From: Pseudanabaena galeata CCNP1313
GTDB lineage: Bacteria > Cyanobacteriota > Cyanobacteriia > Pseudanabaenales > Pseudanabaenaceae
Assembly (NCBI RefSeq): GCF_029910235.1
Contig: NZ_CP112878.1
Location: 87,264 to 151,263 of the forward strand
Reading direction: 5' to 3'
DNA length: 64,000 bases
Shown here: one piece after another, positions 1 to 8,076 of the stretch
Layout: each line of letters opens with the position of its first letter
Position numbering within the stretch: position 1 is the stretch's first letter
Notes under the pieces: generated by a model
The model's input: the letters and a program-made list of their open reading frames with translations, nothing else
Databases searched by the model: none
Told to the model about the DNA's origin: nothing
Translations under genes and position numbers: made by a program

Positions 1-620
1 AGGAGGTGACGACAGCGATCGCGGGAATTACGTCTGATATTGAGTCAGTGGAGATGGCTGAAACTTTGGAAAGCTTGCGAGGTTATGAGGGAATTGCGGC
101 AAGTCGATATTTTGCGGCGTTGGGGCTGTTGATTACGAATGAGGGTTTTAGTTTGACAGGACGCAATCGCCGCCCGCCGAAAGATCCTGTTAATTCGTTA
201 CTGAGCTTTGGTTATACGTTGCTTTATAACAATGTGTTGAGTTTGATTTTGGCGGAGGGGTTAAATCCTTATTTGGGAAATTTGCATCGTAGCGATCGTA
301 AGGAGACGCATTTGGCTTTTGACCTGATGGAGGAGTTTAGATCGCCTGTGGTTGATACGTTGGTAATGACTTTGGTAAATAAGCAAACCCTTAAGCCTAC
401 TGACTTTACTTGGTTTGATAAGGATGGGGGGGTATATCTGACCGATATGCCAAGACGAATTTTTCTAAAGGCTTTTGAGGATCGGATTAATGAGTTGGTT
501 TCTCACCCAGATGTACAAGCAAAGGTGTCCTATCGGAGGGCGATCCAGTTACAAATTCGGCGGTATAAAAAATGTTTGCTTGGCGAAATATCCTATGAGG
601 CTTTTTTACGAGCTGTGTGA
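1..620 (+). CDS. cas1: Cas1 integrase, C-terminal part (cut by window edge)
   Basis: This is the metal-dependent CRISPR integrase that, with Cas2, inserts new spacers at the leader end of an array. The reading frame is open to the left edge (codons in phase with base 3), so the N-terminal part, possibly including a fused reverse transcriptase as in the second module at 24878, lies outside the window. Visible hallmarks are the catalytic Glu in GYEGIAASRYF, the His in GNLH and the Asp in DLMEEFRSPVVD, plus the RNRRPPKDPVNSLLSFGYTL block typical of Cas1. It is closely related to the Cas1 half of the 24878 protein but clearly diverged from it. Cas2 follows after 27 bases, then CRISPR array 1, so this is the adaptation module most likely to serve that array. 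Confidence 0.95.
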   Translation, partial: EVTTAIAGITSDIESVEMAETLESLRGYEGIAASRYFAALGLLITNEGFSLTGRNRRPPKDPVNSLLSFGYTLLYNNVLSLILAEGLNPYLGNLHRSDRKETHLAFDLMEEFRSPVVDTLVMTLVNKQTLKPTDFTWFDKDGGVYLTDMPRRIFLKAFEDRINELVSHPDVQAKVSYRRAIQLQIRRYKKCLLGEISYEAFLRAV

Positions 621-647
621 TTACAAAACCTTATTTAGATTATTTTT

Positions 648-923
648 ATGCTTGTACTAGTGGTTTACGATATTGCTGATGATAAGCGTCGCCTCAAGTT
701 GTCAAATTTTCTCGAAGGTCATGGGCGTAGGGTTCAGGAAAGTGTGTTTGAGTGTTTTGTAAGTTTGGAGCAGATGAAGAAGCTCCATGATCAGGTCAAA
801 AAACGAGTTAAACCTGATGTTGATAATGTGCGTTTTTATTGGATACCGTCTGATGCTTTGCCAAAGGCTTTAGCGATCGGTAGTGCGTTGCCAAAACCGC
901 CACCAAATGTTTACATTATTTAG
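648..923 (+). CDS. cas2: Cas2
   Basis: A 91-residue Cas2, the structural partner that bridges two Cas1 dimers in the integration complex. It begins with the beta strand LVLVVYDI carrying the conserved Asp, followed by the DDKRRLKLSNFLEGHGRRVQ helix region and the QESVFECF strand, all standard for Cas2. It starts 27 bases after the cas1 stop and is in the same orientation. It is about 50% similar by eye to the second Cas2 at 26850 (for example VQESVFEC versus VQKSVFEC). The leader of array 1 starts directly after it. Confidence 0.95.
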   Translation: MLVLVVYDIADDKRRLKLSNFLEGHGRRVQESVFECFVSLEQMKKLHDQVKKRVKPDVDNVRFYWIPSDALPKALAIGSALPKPPPNVYII

Positions 924-1161
924 GTTGACTTTTTTGTTTTTAGCCTTTAGTCTGGTTTGTATCGTCAAATCGACGCACCCCCCTCGAACCTTGAAAACCG
1001 CATAATTACGTTGAGGTGTGTCGATGGCATACCTAGCAAGGGTTCCAAGATGTCCGTTTTCTTGAAAACCTGTCAATAAGGCTTTCTTATTGAGACTAAA
1101 AAGAGGTGCGTCGATTGACCCTTTTGAAAGGTTTGCTGGGTATGGCTTAAAAATTGCAAGG
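924..1161 (+). promoter_or_regulatory. CRISPR leader of array 1
   Basis: An AT-rich non-coding stretch between cas2 and the first repeat. It shares the block CTTGAAAACCGCATAA with the leaders of arrays 2, 3 and 4 but is otherwise different. The block is bracketed by TCGACGCACC and GGTGTGTCGA, and a perfect complement of the first arm, GGTGCGTCGA, returns about 90 bases further on. It presumably holds the array promoter and the integration signals used by Cas1-Cas2. Confidence 0.75.
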
Positions 1162-2698
1162 GTTTCATATAAATTTCCCCGCAAGGGGACGGAAACCTGT
1201 TCGTCGTGCACTTTCCTGTGCTTACGCCACTGGTAGTTTCATATAAATTTCCCCGCAAGGGGACGGAAACACTTAGATAACGTTCGTTATCTAAGTCCGT
1301 AATCCAGCTTGTTTCATATAAATTTCCCCGCAAGGGGACGGAAACGTTAAGGTAAAAAATGGCTTGATTACCTGATTTTGTAGGACTGTTTCATATAAAT
1401 TTCCCCGCAAGGGGACGGAAACTTTTAAAAATAAAGTAGGTTACATTTGTCAAGGCTCCTCCGAGTTTCATATAAATTTCCCCGCAAGGGGACGGAAACA
1501 GCGTTTGACCTGCGCGTGCCTTTTCCATGACGGAAGAGTTTCATATAAATTTCCCCGCAAGGGGACGGAAACAATCATCGGCATCATATTGGAGAAATCT
1601 CCTTAAGCGAGACAAGTTTCATATAAATTTCCCCGCAAGGGGACGGAAACAGTATTCTTTGATACCCCCCAAGAGACCACCAGAATGCAACCGTTTCATA
1701 TAAATTTCCCCGCAAGGGGACGGAAACTTTTCGCCAGTCACATTTCCGTTGGTTGCGCGATTGGTGTGTTTCATATAAATTTCCCCGCAAGGGGACGGAA
1801 ACTAAAAATCTACGAACTTTTGAGTAAGCGAAAACTGGTCAGTTTCATATAAATTTCCCCGCAAGGGGACGGAAACCTGATTCCGTATAGTTTTCAGTTC
1901 GAGTCCCAGATTGGTACCGTTCGTTTCATATAAATTTCCCCGCAAGGGGACGGAAACTAAAAACAGTTTCGATAGCAGGTTTTTTATCTGCTTGATTTGG
2001 TTTCATATAAATTTCCCCGCAAGGGGACGGAAACCCTGCATTAGTAGCTCAAGATTGATTGAGATGCCAAATGTGTTTCATATAAATTTCCCCGCAAGGG
2101 GACGGAAACGTAACAACGATATCTCCTACTCCTTGCCAATTGGCAGAAGTTTCATATAAATTTCCCCGCAAGGGGACGGAAACAAATCAGTCTTTATATT
2201 AGCCCTGTATTCACAGAGCTTGTTGTTTCATATAAATTTCCCCGCAAGGGGACGGAAACAGTTAATCTGCCTATTATCGCACGTAGTTTCCGTTGTCCTG
2301 TTTCATATAAATTTCCCCGCAAGGGGACGGAAACTTCTTCGTCAGATTCACCTAGTATAATCAATGCTTGGTTTCATATAAATTTCCCCGCAAGGGGACG
2401 GAAACTCAGAAGCAAATACTGTAAGATTAGTTAAAACTAACTGTTTCATATAAATTTCCCCGCAAGGGGACGGAAACCCTCATTCTTGATCGACGTAACC
2501 GATTGGTCACGTTGTTTCATATAAATTTCCCCGCAAGGGGACGGAAACAAATATTGCACAACGATCAAAGTTACGATGCATATTAGTGTGGTTTCATATA
2601 AATTTCCCCGCAAGGGGACGGAAACTGTGTAAAGAAACATAAAAAAGACCATGCTCAGAAATCGTTTCATATAAATTTCCCCGCAAGGGGACGGAAAC
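1162..2698 (+). CRISPR. CRISPR array 1, 21 repeats of 35 bp
   Basis: I located 21 direct repeats of 35 bp starting at 1162, 1236, 1311, 1388, 1465, 1538, 1616, 1693, 1768, 1842, 1923, 2000, 2075, 2149, 2225, 2300, 2371, 2443, 2514, 2591 and 2664, with spacers of about 36 to 46 bp. The repeat begins GTTTCATATAAATTT and ends with the hairpin CCCCGCAAGGGG and the tag ACGGAAAC, which would become the 5' handle of the crRNA. The repeats I read are identical. Orientation is + because the leader lies to the left and the decayed repeat tail to the right (3008-3019). The last 20 bp match the repeats of the other arrays; the first half differs, so this is a distinct repeat subtype. Confidence 0.98.
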
Positions 2699-3007
2699 GA
2701 TGATCAAGGAAAAAGGCAAAAGTAGAAAGTAAAAAGTGATAGCAGAGATCGCTAAAACCAAAGGAACAATTTAAAAATCTTACTTTTCCCATTATCTTGC
2801 TGTTTCAGCATAACCGTCAATATTCTTACCGCCACAAGCCTTATTCCAGCGTTGTATATTGTCATTAAGTAATACTTATTGCAAATACACTTAGCCATGA
2901 AACTCTTGCCTAGAGAGCATTTCAGAGATAACGTGAAAAGTAAGGGTAAAAATTTGTCCTGTATTTTTCCTTTTTCCTTTTTCCTTTTAAATTTTTCCTT
3001 GAAAACT
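2699..3007. other. Array 1 trailer, no gene seen
   Basis: AT-rich sequence between the last full repeat and a 12-bp repeat stub at 3008. I see no convincing gene. Polypyrimidine runs at 2965-3000 resemble the right arm of the purine-rich trailer element described elsewhere. Confidence 0.5.
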
Positions 3008-3188
3008 GGGGACGGAAACTTAAGAGAAAGAGAGAAGAATGAAGATCGAAGAGTGAAGAAAAGATGAAGAGCAAGAAAAGTATAGAAATGCTAAAATTGT
3101 CGCGATCTCAAAAAAATTCATTTTTCATTCTTCGATCTTCCGCCTTTAAATTTCCCTCTTCGATCTTCATTCTTCCGTCTTTAAAAAG
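3008..3188. repeat. Purine-rich inverted-repeat trailer element (copy 1)
   Basis: It begins with the stub GGGGACGGAAAC (3008-3019), identical to the last 12 bp of the CRISPR repeats. It continues with a GAAGA-rich left arm (GAAGAATGAAGATCGAAGAG) and ends with a complementary TCTTC-rich right arm (CTTCGATCTTCATTCTTCCG). The two arms could pair into a long imperfect stem. The right arm ends a few bases before the antitoxin start codon at 3189. Related copies follow arrays 2, 3 and 4. Confidence 0.7.
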
Positions 3189-3428
3189 ATGAACCTAAAC
3201 ACCATTCAGCAAGAAATTGCAATGCTACCACCTGAAGCGCAACAAGTGATCTTTGAGCTAGTAAGCGTTCTCAAAAATCGCTATCATGCTAACCAACCAA
3301 CCTCCGTAAAAAATAAAAGCCAAAATTGGTCGGACTTTATCGGTTGCATGGAAGCCGAACCAGACCTATCAAAAAATTACAAAACCTACTTAAGCAAAGA
3401 ACTCGATTTAAAATATGGTGATCGTTGA
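3189..3428 (+). CDS. VapB-like antitoxin
   Basis: A 79-residue protein beginning MNLNTIQQEIAMLPPEAQQ, a helical start like that of DUF2281-type antitoxins (the LPPEAQQVIFELV pattern), followed by a linker and a C-terminal part that probably wraps the toxin. Its last 14 bases overlap the downstream PIN toxin gene at 3415, the tight coupling expected of a toxin-antitoxin pair. The N-terminal part may bind DNA for autoregulation, but no clear HTH or ribbon-helix-helix is visible. The family assignment rests mainly on context and the first 20 residues. Confidence 0.75.
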   Translation: MNLNTIQQEIAMLPPEAQQVIFELVSVLKNRYHANQPTSVKNKSQNWSDFIGCMEAEPDLSKNYKTYLSKELDLKYGDR

Positions 3429-3834
3429 TACGGGCTTCTGGCTTGCTCTTGCTAACAGCAAAGATTCCGCTCACCAAGCAGCGACAAAATTATTTCAGAG
3501 CTTAGAGAACGAAGAATTTATTACCGCTTGGTGCGTAGTTACTGAAACCTGCTATTTGATGCAAAAACGAGTCGGTGTAGATGCACCCAAATTATTTATT
3601 CGTAAAATTGCATTAGGATATCTACGAATATTTGACCTTAATCCATCTCACTGTCTGCGTATCGAAGAACTGATGCAGAAATATAGAGACTTACCAATGG
3701 ATTTAGCCGATGCATCCCTAGTCATTCTTGCCGAAGAACTAGGGCATGGTCGTATCCTTTCAGTTGACTATCGAGACTTTAATACCTACCGTTGGAAAAA
3801 TACCGAACCATTTCAAAATCTATTTCAGGAGTAG
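3415..3834 (+). CDS. vapC: PIN-domain toxin (VapC-like)
   Basis: A 139-residue PIN-domain ribonuclease. The acidic residues expected for Mg-dependent RNA cleavage are all present: Asp in MVIVDTGFWLAL, Glu in VVTETCYL, Asp in PMDLADASLVILAEE, and Asp in the late strand RILSVDYRDF. The upstream gene overlaps it by 14 bases and is the likely antitoxin. Full-length VapC proteins are about 130-140 residues, so this copy looks intact, unlike the PIN gene at 30576. It lies between two copies of the purine-rich trailer element, next to array 1. Confidence 0.88.
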   Translation: MVIVDTGFWLALANSKDSAHQAATKLFQSLENEEFITAWCVVTETCYLMQKRVGVDAPKLFIRKIALGYLRIFDLNPSHCLRIEELMQKYRDLPMDLADASLVILAEELGHGRILSVDYRDFNTYRWKNTEPFQNLFQE

Positions 3835-3837
3835 AAA

Positions 3838-3960
3838 GAGAAAGTTGGAAAATCGAAGAAGGAAGGTCGAAGAATGAAGAAAGAGAAAGATGAAAATGAT
3901 GTATCTGTATTTGCTGTAAATATTTTCAATCTTCATTCTTCCCCCTTCCGCCTTCATCTT
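3838..3960. repeat. Purine-rich inverted-repeat element (copy 2)
   Basis: A GAAGA-rich left arm (for example GGTCGAAGAATGAAGAAAG) is followed by a pyrimidine right arm (CAATCTTCATTCTTCC) able to pair with it. It sits between the convergent vapC-like and CARF genes. The right arm overlaps the 3' end of the CARF gene and supplies its stop codon. This copy has no GGGGACGGAAAC stub. Confidence 0.6.
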
Positions 3961-4778
3961 CCCTTTACTGGGCGCATATTATAAGAAATATCCACCTCCA
4001 TAATTGGACGCAAATCTGACTGAATAATATATTCCAAATGCCGATTTGGACTAGCACAAGCAATCACCATTCCTGCCGTCATCGACTTTGTGCCACCCGT
4101 ATAGTCAGCAATAATTTTTGACTCACTAATCCCTTTACTTTCAGCATCAAAGTAAATACCTTGTACCAACCTCTGGATATAGTTAGGATCATCCACAAAC
4201 TCCTCAGGTACAAGCAAACTCATATCAGGAGTATTTTCATTTTTAATGGCATAATCACCAAAGAAAATACTTGTCGTCATCAAACACCCCTCCTGCGCTA
4301 ACTTCGCCACCAGCTTCTCAGCCTCATTCATAGACTTTTCTGTACAGATCAACCAACAACATTGATAGATTGGATTTTTGCCTTGGTTCCAATGGAAGCG
4401 AATCGCCCATTCAGCAGGAGAATCAGATTTTGCACTCATGAACGCGATTAAGCCAGCATAATCCCTTGTGACAGAACGAACACTCGCGATCGCATTGCCT
4501 TGAGGACTAAAAAACCTACTAAGATACCTTCCAACATTGGAAACAAAATCAGTACCATAAATTATCAAAAGCATAATTGCGATGATTATTGCTAGCCCAG
4601 CTATTTGAACCGTGCTTTTGTCCCTAATCTTTAGAGAGTCCTTGAGCAAATCAGCACCAGTATTCCATGCCAAATCAAATATTCCACTGGCAATAAAGGG
4701 TAAACCGATCAGACCGATCACAATAAAAAGGAACAAATTACGACTAGGATCGAAAACAGCACGCTTAAAAGGATTCAT
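3954..4778 (-). CDS. Membrane-anchored CARF protein, candidate cyclic-oligoadenylate effector
   Basis: About 274 residues. Two hydrophobic segments lie near the N-terminus (LFLFIVIGLIGLPFIASGIF and IAGLAIIIAIMLLIIYG), followed by a soluble domain with the CARF signature DYTGGTKSMTAGM close to the C-terminus. CARF domains bind cyclic oligoadenylate made by Cas10. No nuclease or protease domain is visible, so the membrane part itself may be the effector, as reported for the CARF membrane protein Cam1; homology to Cam1 is inferred from architecture only. I chose the ATG at 4778 because GGGAG lies about 10 bases upstream, while the longer frame would need a TTG. A paralog lies at 31407. The stop codon falls within a purine-rich repeat element. 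Confidence 0.82.
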   Translation of the reverse strand: MNPFKRAVFDPSRNLFLFIVIGLIGLPFIASGIFDLAWNTGADLLKDSLKIRDKSTVQIAGLAIIIAIMLLIIYGTDFVSNVGRYLSRFFSPQGNAIASVRSVTRDYAGLIAFMSAKSDSPAEWAIRFHWNQGKNPIYQCCWLICTEKSMNEAEKLVAKLAQEGCLMTTSIFFGDYAIKNENTPDMSLLVPEEFVDDPNYIQRLVQGIYFDAESKGISESKIIADYTGGTKSMTAGMVIACASPNRHLEYIIQSDLRPIMEVDISYNMRPVKGR

Positions 4779-4934
4779 CTTCAAAAATCTCCCTAGCAAA
4801 TAATATTGTTAGTTTATCCTTCCATGGAATCCCCTTTTACCATAGTCCAAAAAAATCTTGTAAGCCTGAACCTTACAGCGCTTTGCTAATTCCTGATGCT
4901 CTGCCAAATGCTTTAGCGATCGGTAGGTTACTCC

Positions 4935-4985
4935 ACAACAATAAACGAGTAGCGGCGCGATGCGCCGCCACTCGTTTATTGTTGT
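4935..4985. terminator. Long intergenic hairpin between the CARF and GspE genes
   Basis: A 24-bp stem with one mismatch around the loop GAT. The GC-rich core is GCGGCGCGATGCGCCGC and the outer arms are ACAACAATAAACGAGT and its complement. It lies 3' of the - strand gspE-like gene (ends 5016), as expected of a terminator. It belongs to a set of similar hairpins in 4.9-11.3 kb. Confidence 0.65.
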
Positions 4986-5015
4986 TTATATTCTTCCGCC
5001 TTCCCTCTTTCCCCA

Positions 5016-6737
5016 TCACCCCACATTAAGCAAAGTAACATTACTTGGAAGCTCTTTAGGTTCCTTCCGCTTAGCCAGAGCCGATCGCGGTAGCACCCGT
5101 AAAACCTCCGCGATCGTAGTAATCCCAGACAGCACCTTAGCGATCACCGCTTGGCGAAAAGACTGAAAATCATTGCTATGGAGATAGCGCGTCAATTGCG
5201 TCATCGAACCCTCATAGATAATTTGCCGAATAGAATCATCAACCTCCAGTAATTCGATAATTGCCTCCCGACCTAAATAGCCCGTATCAAAACATTTAGG
5301 ACAGCCCTTACCCTTACGAAAGTTTTGATGACTCACCTCACTACGCACCAAACCGATCGCCTCAAGCTCATGGTCAGATGGCACATAGGCACTAGAGCAA
5401 TGGGGACAAACCCGACGGACAAGGCGTTGAGCCACCACACCCAGCAAAGCATCACTTACCAAACTAGGATCGAGTCCCATATCCTTAATGCGAGGAATCG
5501 CACTAGGAGCATCATTAGTGTGCATAGTTGTTAACACCAAATGTCCCGTCAGCGCCGCCCGAATAGCCGTCTCCGCCGTTTCAGCATCACGAATTTCACC
5601 AACCATAATGATGTCAGGATCTTGACGTAGAATTGCCCGTAAGCCAGAGGCAAAAGTCATGCCCGCTAACTCATTAACTTGAGTCTGGGTAATATTGGAG
5701 AGGACATACTCTACAGGATCTTCCACCGTTGTGACATTGACATTTTCCGTAGCGATCGCCTGTAGGCTCGTATAGAGAGTACTAGTTTTACCCGAACCTG
5801 TAGGCCCTGTAAAAATAATCATTCCTTGAGGTTGACTGAGCCAGTTTTCGTAAGTATGGCGAGACTTTTCGGTAAAGCCCAAATCCGCGATATTAGTAAA
5901 GGGATTTTCTTGAGGCAGTAGCCGAATGACGATCTTCTCACCGTTGACGCAGGGCAGAGTACTCACCCGCAGATCTAAGTCTTTGGCAATGTTATCCTCA
6001 GCCGTGTATTGCTCACCAATGCGACCATCTTGGGGGCGGCGACTATCAGCAATATCCATTTCCGCCATGACCTTTAGCGCCACGATTACTTTGCGGCTAA
6101 TGTCTAATGGTAAAGTTTTGATATCACGGAGAATGCCATCAATACGGAATCGAATCCGTAACCCTTTATCGGTAGGCTCTAAGTGAATGTCACTAGCCCG
6201 ACATTGCAAAGCACTAGCGAGAATCGCTTTAATCCGCCCAATTTGGTCAGTAGCTTTAGCTAACTTTAACTCTGCGGTTTCCGCGATCGCCATTGGCTCA
6301 AGATCGTCACCAAAGGGTAAATTCCCCTCACCAATAGAAATATCGGAAGCACTCCCAATACGGATATTTTGTCTGCGAAACCAATCACGATAGCTCTTTT
6401 TGCTAATCGCAATTATTTCCACAGTCATTCCTAGTCGCGAACTAAGACTCTTAATATCTTGAACAGATAATTCCTCTGGGGAACCCAGAAAAAAGCGTCC
6501 TTGCCATAGCAGTAGAGGAATAATCGCTGGTAGTCCCGCTTGATTACCAATCTTTTGAAAAAAGCGATCGCTGACTTCAGGATCGAGGAGATTAACCGCT
6601 ACCGTGCCATCAGAAAATACCAGTTGGGCAAGAGCCTCTTCACAGGAGATTTTGCCAGATTTCAACAATTGCCAAGGACTAGTGGGAGTGGCAAAAGGAA
6701 TTGCCGAATTAGATGAATTAATAGTTGGAGAATTCAT
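5016..6737 (-). CDS. GspE/PulE/PilB-family type II secretion or type IV pilus ATPase
   Basis: A 573-residue hexameric secretion ATPase that would power pilus extension or type II secretion at the inner membrane. After an N-terminal domain it has an Asp-rich segment (LQCRASDIHLEPT), the Walker A loop GPTGSGKT at about residues 311-318, an Asp box (TTVEDPVEY), Walker B (DIIMVGEIRDAETAETAIRA), a His box (GHLVLTTMHTND) and the C-terminal zinc-binding pairs CPHC and CPKC. Length and motif order are those of an intact GspE/PilB protein. The N-terminus is somewhat divergent from classical PilB, so whether it is the main pilus ATPase is open. Two predicted secreted proteins follow it upstream on the same strand; no pilus genes are adjacent. 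Confidence 0.93.
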   Translation of the reverse strand: MNSPTINSSNSAIPFATPTSPWQLLKSGKISCEEALAQLVFSDGTVAVNLLDPEVSDRFFQKIGNQAGLPAIIPLLLWQGRFFLGSPEELSVQDIKSLSSRLGMTVEIIAISKKSYRDWFRRQNIRIGSASDISIGEGNLPFGDDLEPMAIAETAELKLAKATDQIGRIKAILASALQCRASDIHLEPTDKGLRIRFRIDGILRDIKTLPLDISRKVIVALKVMAEMDIADSRRPQDGRIGEQYTAEDNIAKDLDLRVSTLPCVNGEKIVIRLLPQENPFTNIADLGFTEKSRHTYENWLSQPQGMIIFTGPTGSGKTSTLYTSLQAIATENVNVTTVEDPVEYVLSNITQTQVNELAGMTFASGLRAILRQDPDIIMVGEIRDAETAETAIRAALTGHLVLTTMHTNDAPSAIPRIKDMGLDPSLVSDALLGVVAQRLVRRVCPHCSSAYVPSDHELEAIGLVRSEVSHQNFRKGKGCPKCFDTGYLGREAIIELLEVDDSIRQIIYEGSMTQLTRYLHSNDFQSFRQAVIAKVLSGITTIAEVLRVLPRSALAKRKEPKELPSNVTLLNVG

Positions 6738-6751
6738 ATTAACCTTGAAAT

Positions 6752-7105
6752 TTAACCTTGAAAGTCGGAATTAGCATCGGGCAAACCTGCGGGTTGTTGA
6801 TTGCAAGTACCCGTTTGTTCGCATCGTTGATTTTTTTTGCAGAAGTCAGAGAGCAATCGTGTCTTTTCGGCTGTTTCGCCTAATTCGACATTACAAATAT
6901 TTGGACTGCGGAAACCACAGATAGATGAGAGATCTAGCGCCTGATTAGTAGAGATTTGGGCAAAACAAATCGGCGGATTGTTATGGAGTGAAGCAGGCTC
7001 AATATTTGGGAACCTAGTTAATAGTGGTTCAGCCAAGCTAGGACTAGCGAATAGAAGCGAGACAAATGAGGCGATCGCCGCTTTAGGAGAAAGTTGGATA
7101 AACAT
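6752..7105 (-). CDS. Small predicted secreted protein, cysteine-rich
   Basis: 117 residues with an N-terminal signal peptide (hydrophobic IASFVSLLFASPSLA, plausible cleavage after SLA). The mature part has six or seven cysteines (ICFAQI, SICGF, NICNV, DFCKK, RCEQTGTC), suggesting a disulfide-bonded periplasmic or secreted protein. It is 14 bases upstream of the gspE-like gene on the same strand, so the two are probably co-transcribed. I do not recognise the family. Confidence 0.7.
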   Translation of the reverse strand: MFIQLSPKAAIASFVSLLFASPSLAEPLLTRFPNIEPASLHNNPPICFAQISTNQALDLSSICGFRSPNICNVELGETAEKTRLLSDFCKKNQRCEQTGTCNQQPAGLPDANSDFQG

Positions 7106-7130
7106 GAGAACCTACAAATAAAAAACTTTA

Positions 7131-7165
7131 GATATAAGTGCGGCGCAAAGCGCCGCACTTATATC
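7131..7165. terminator. Intergenic hairpin, 15-bp perfect stem
   Basis: GATATAAGTGCGGCG pairs perfectly with CGCCGCACTTATATC around a CAAAG loop. It lies between the CHAP/SH3 gene (ends at 7172 on the - strand) and the next - strand gene, as expected of a terminator for the former. Confidence 0.7.
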
Positions 7166-7171
7166 TGTTAG

Positions 7172-7942
7172 CTATGGCATTGGGCGAGAGTTAGGTGCAT
7201 TGCCAAAGACAACAGCACTAGCAACCCACTGATTAGTGCCTGAGATGCGATACCAACGAGCATCGGGTGTCCTCATCCACAAATCTCTCTCAGTAGTGCC
7301 ATACTGCCAAGCATCAAAGTTAATTCTTTGATTGCCGCCGATGCGTCGGACAACTCCGAAGTTTGTACCAGGACCAGAGCGAACATTGATGCCGCCAGAA
7401 GCACTGGTTCCAGAAAATCTGACAGAACGGATAGGATTACTTGGAGGTCTGGAAACATTGCCTCTTACCCAGTAAGAGACATCAGAACGTCCATTTACAG
7501 GAGTTGCAAAATCGACGATGGCAACATTGGTGCAGTTAAATTCTGAGAACCATCTACCACCTTGGTTTGAGCCTCGTACAGTCAGAAAAGTACTGCCATT
7601 GCGAACTGAAGTTCTCTCAACAATGCCCACATGACCATATCTAGCATGAGCGCCGCGAAAGGTGGGTTGCATGATCACAACTGCACCAGGTTGAGGACTG
7701 TTGACACGGGTAAATCCATGTCGAGGTAAGCTATGAATCATATCTTTAGCATTACCCACAGCAGCCGTAATCCCAAAGCGGTTTTTGACATATCCGACAC
7801 ATTGGCAGGTGCTGGCAGCTTCGCTAGGACTTGCAAATAGTTGAGAGAGAACTACACTACTAGGGACGATTGCCGCTAAGCTAAGGAGGCTAGAAACTGC
7901 GGTCTTTTTGAAGGAAGGCTTGATCTTTGTAAGTATTGTCAT
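7172..7942 (-). CDS. Secreted CHAP amidase/peptidase with C-terminal SH3-like domain
   Basis: About 256 residues from the ATG at 7942. A signal peptide (SSLLSLAAIVPSSVVLSQLF, cleaved near ASPSEAA) precedes a CHAP domain with the Cys in CQCVGYVKNRFG and the His in YGHVGIVE. A C-terminal SH3b-like domain (INVRSGPGTNFGVVRRI, then WYRI and WVASAVV) follows. Such proteins cleave or remodel peptidoglycan outside the membrane. I reject the longer in-frame start at 8098 because that extension crosses the terminator at 8036-8067 and lacks signal-peptide character. No partner is evident. Confidence 0.85.
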   Translation of the reverse strand: MTILTKIKPSFKKTAVSSLLSLAAIVPSSVVLSQLFASPSEAASTCQCVGYVKNRFGITAAVGNAKDMIHSLPRHGFTRVNSPQPGAVVIMQPTFRGAHARYGHVGIVERTSVRNGSTFLTVRGSNQGGRWFSEFNCTNVAIVDFATPVNGRSDVSYWVRGNVSRPPSNPIRSVRFSGTSASGGINVRSGPGTNFGVVRRIGGNQRINFDAWQYGTTERDLWMRTPDARWYRISGTNQWVASAVVFGNAPNSRPMP

Positions 7943-8035
7943 CGCTTTATGCGCTTGTGTTTGAAGTTGTTTAATCTTTTGAACACTGCGATTCTGCACT
8001 AGAGGTGGGAAGGGGGCTTTCCATTTATTCCCAAA

Positions 8036-8067
8036 GAAAAAAGGCGATGCAATGCATCGCCTTTTTT
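8036..8067. terminator. Rho-independent terminator hairpin
   Basis: GGCGATGCA pairs with TGCATCGCC around a single A, flanked by A6 on the left and T6 on the right, so it can act in both directions. It sits 9 bases after the stop of the - strand WYL gene (8077). Confidence 0.85.
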
Positions 8068-8076
8068 CTTTGCTTT

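Noticed and set aside
1877..1922. Spacer containing GTTCGAGTCCC, which looks like a tRNA T-loop
   Set aside because: The bases on both sides do not form a T-stem (only the closing G-C pairs), so a tRNA target is not supported.
1073..2670. Open frames across CRISPR arrays on both strands with repeated peptides such as VSVPLRGNLYET or FPSPCGVNILK
   Set aside because: They are translations of the CRISPR repeats; the period equals repeat plus spacer and there is no coding signal. The same holds for frames in arrays 2, 3 and 4.
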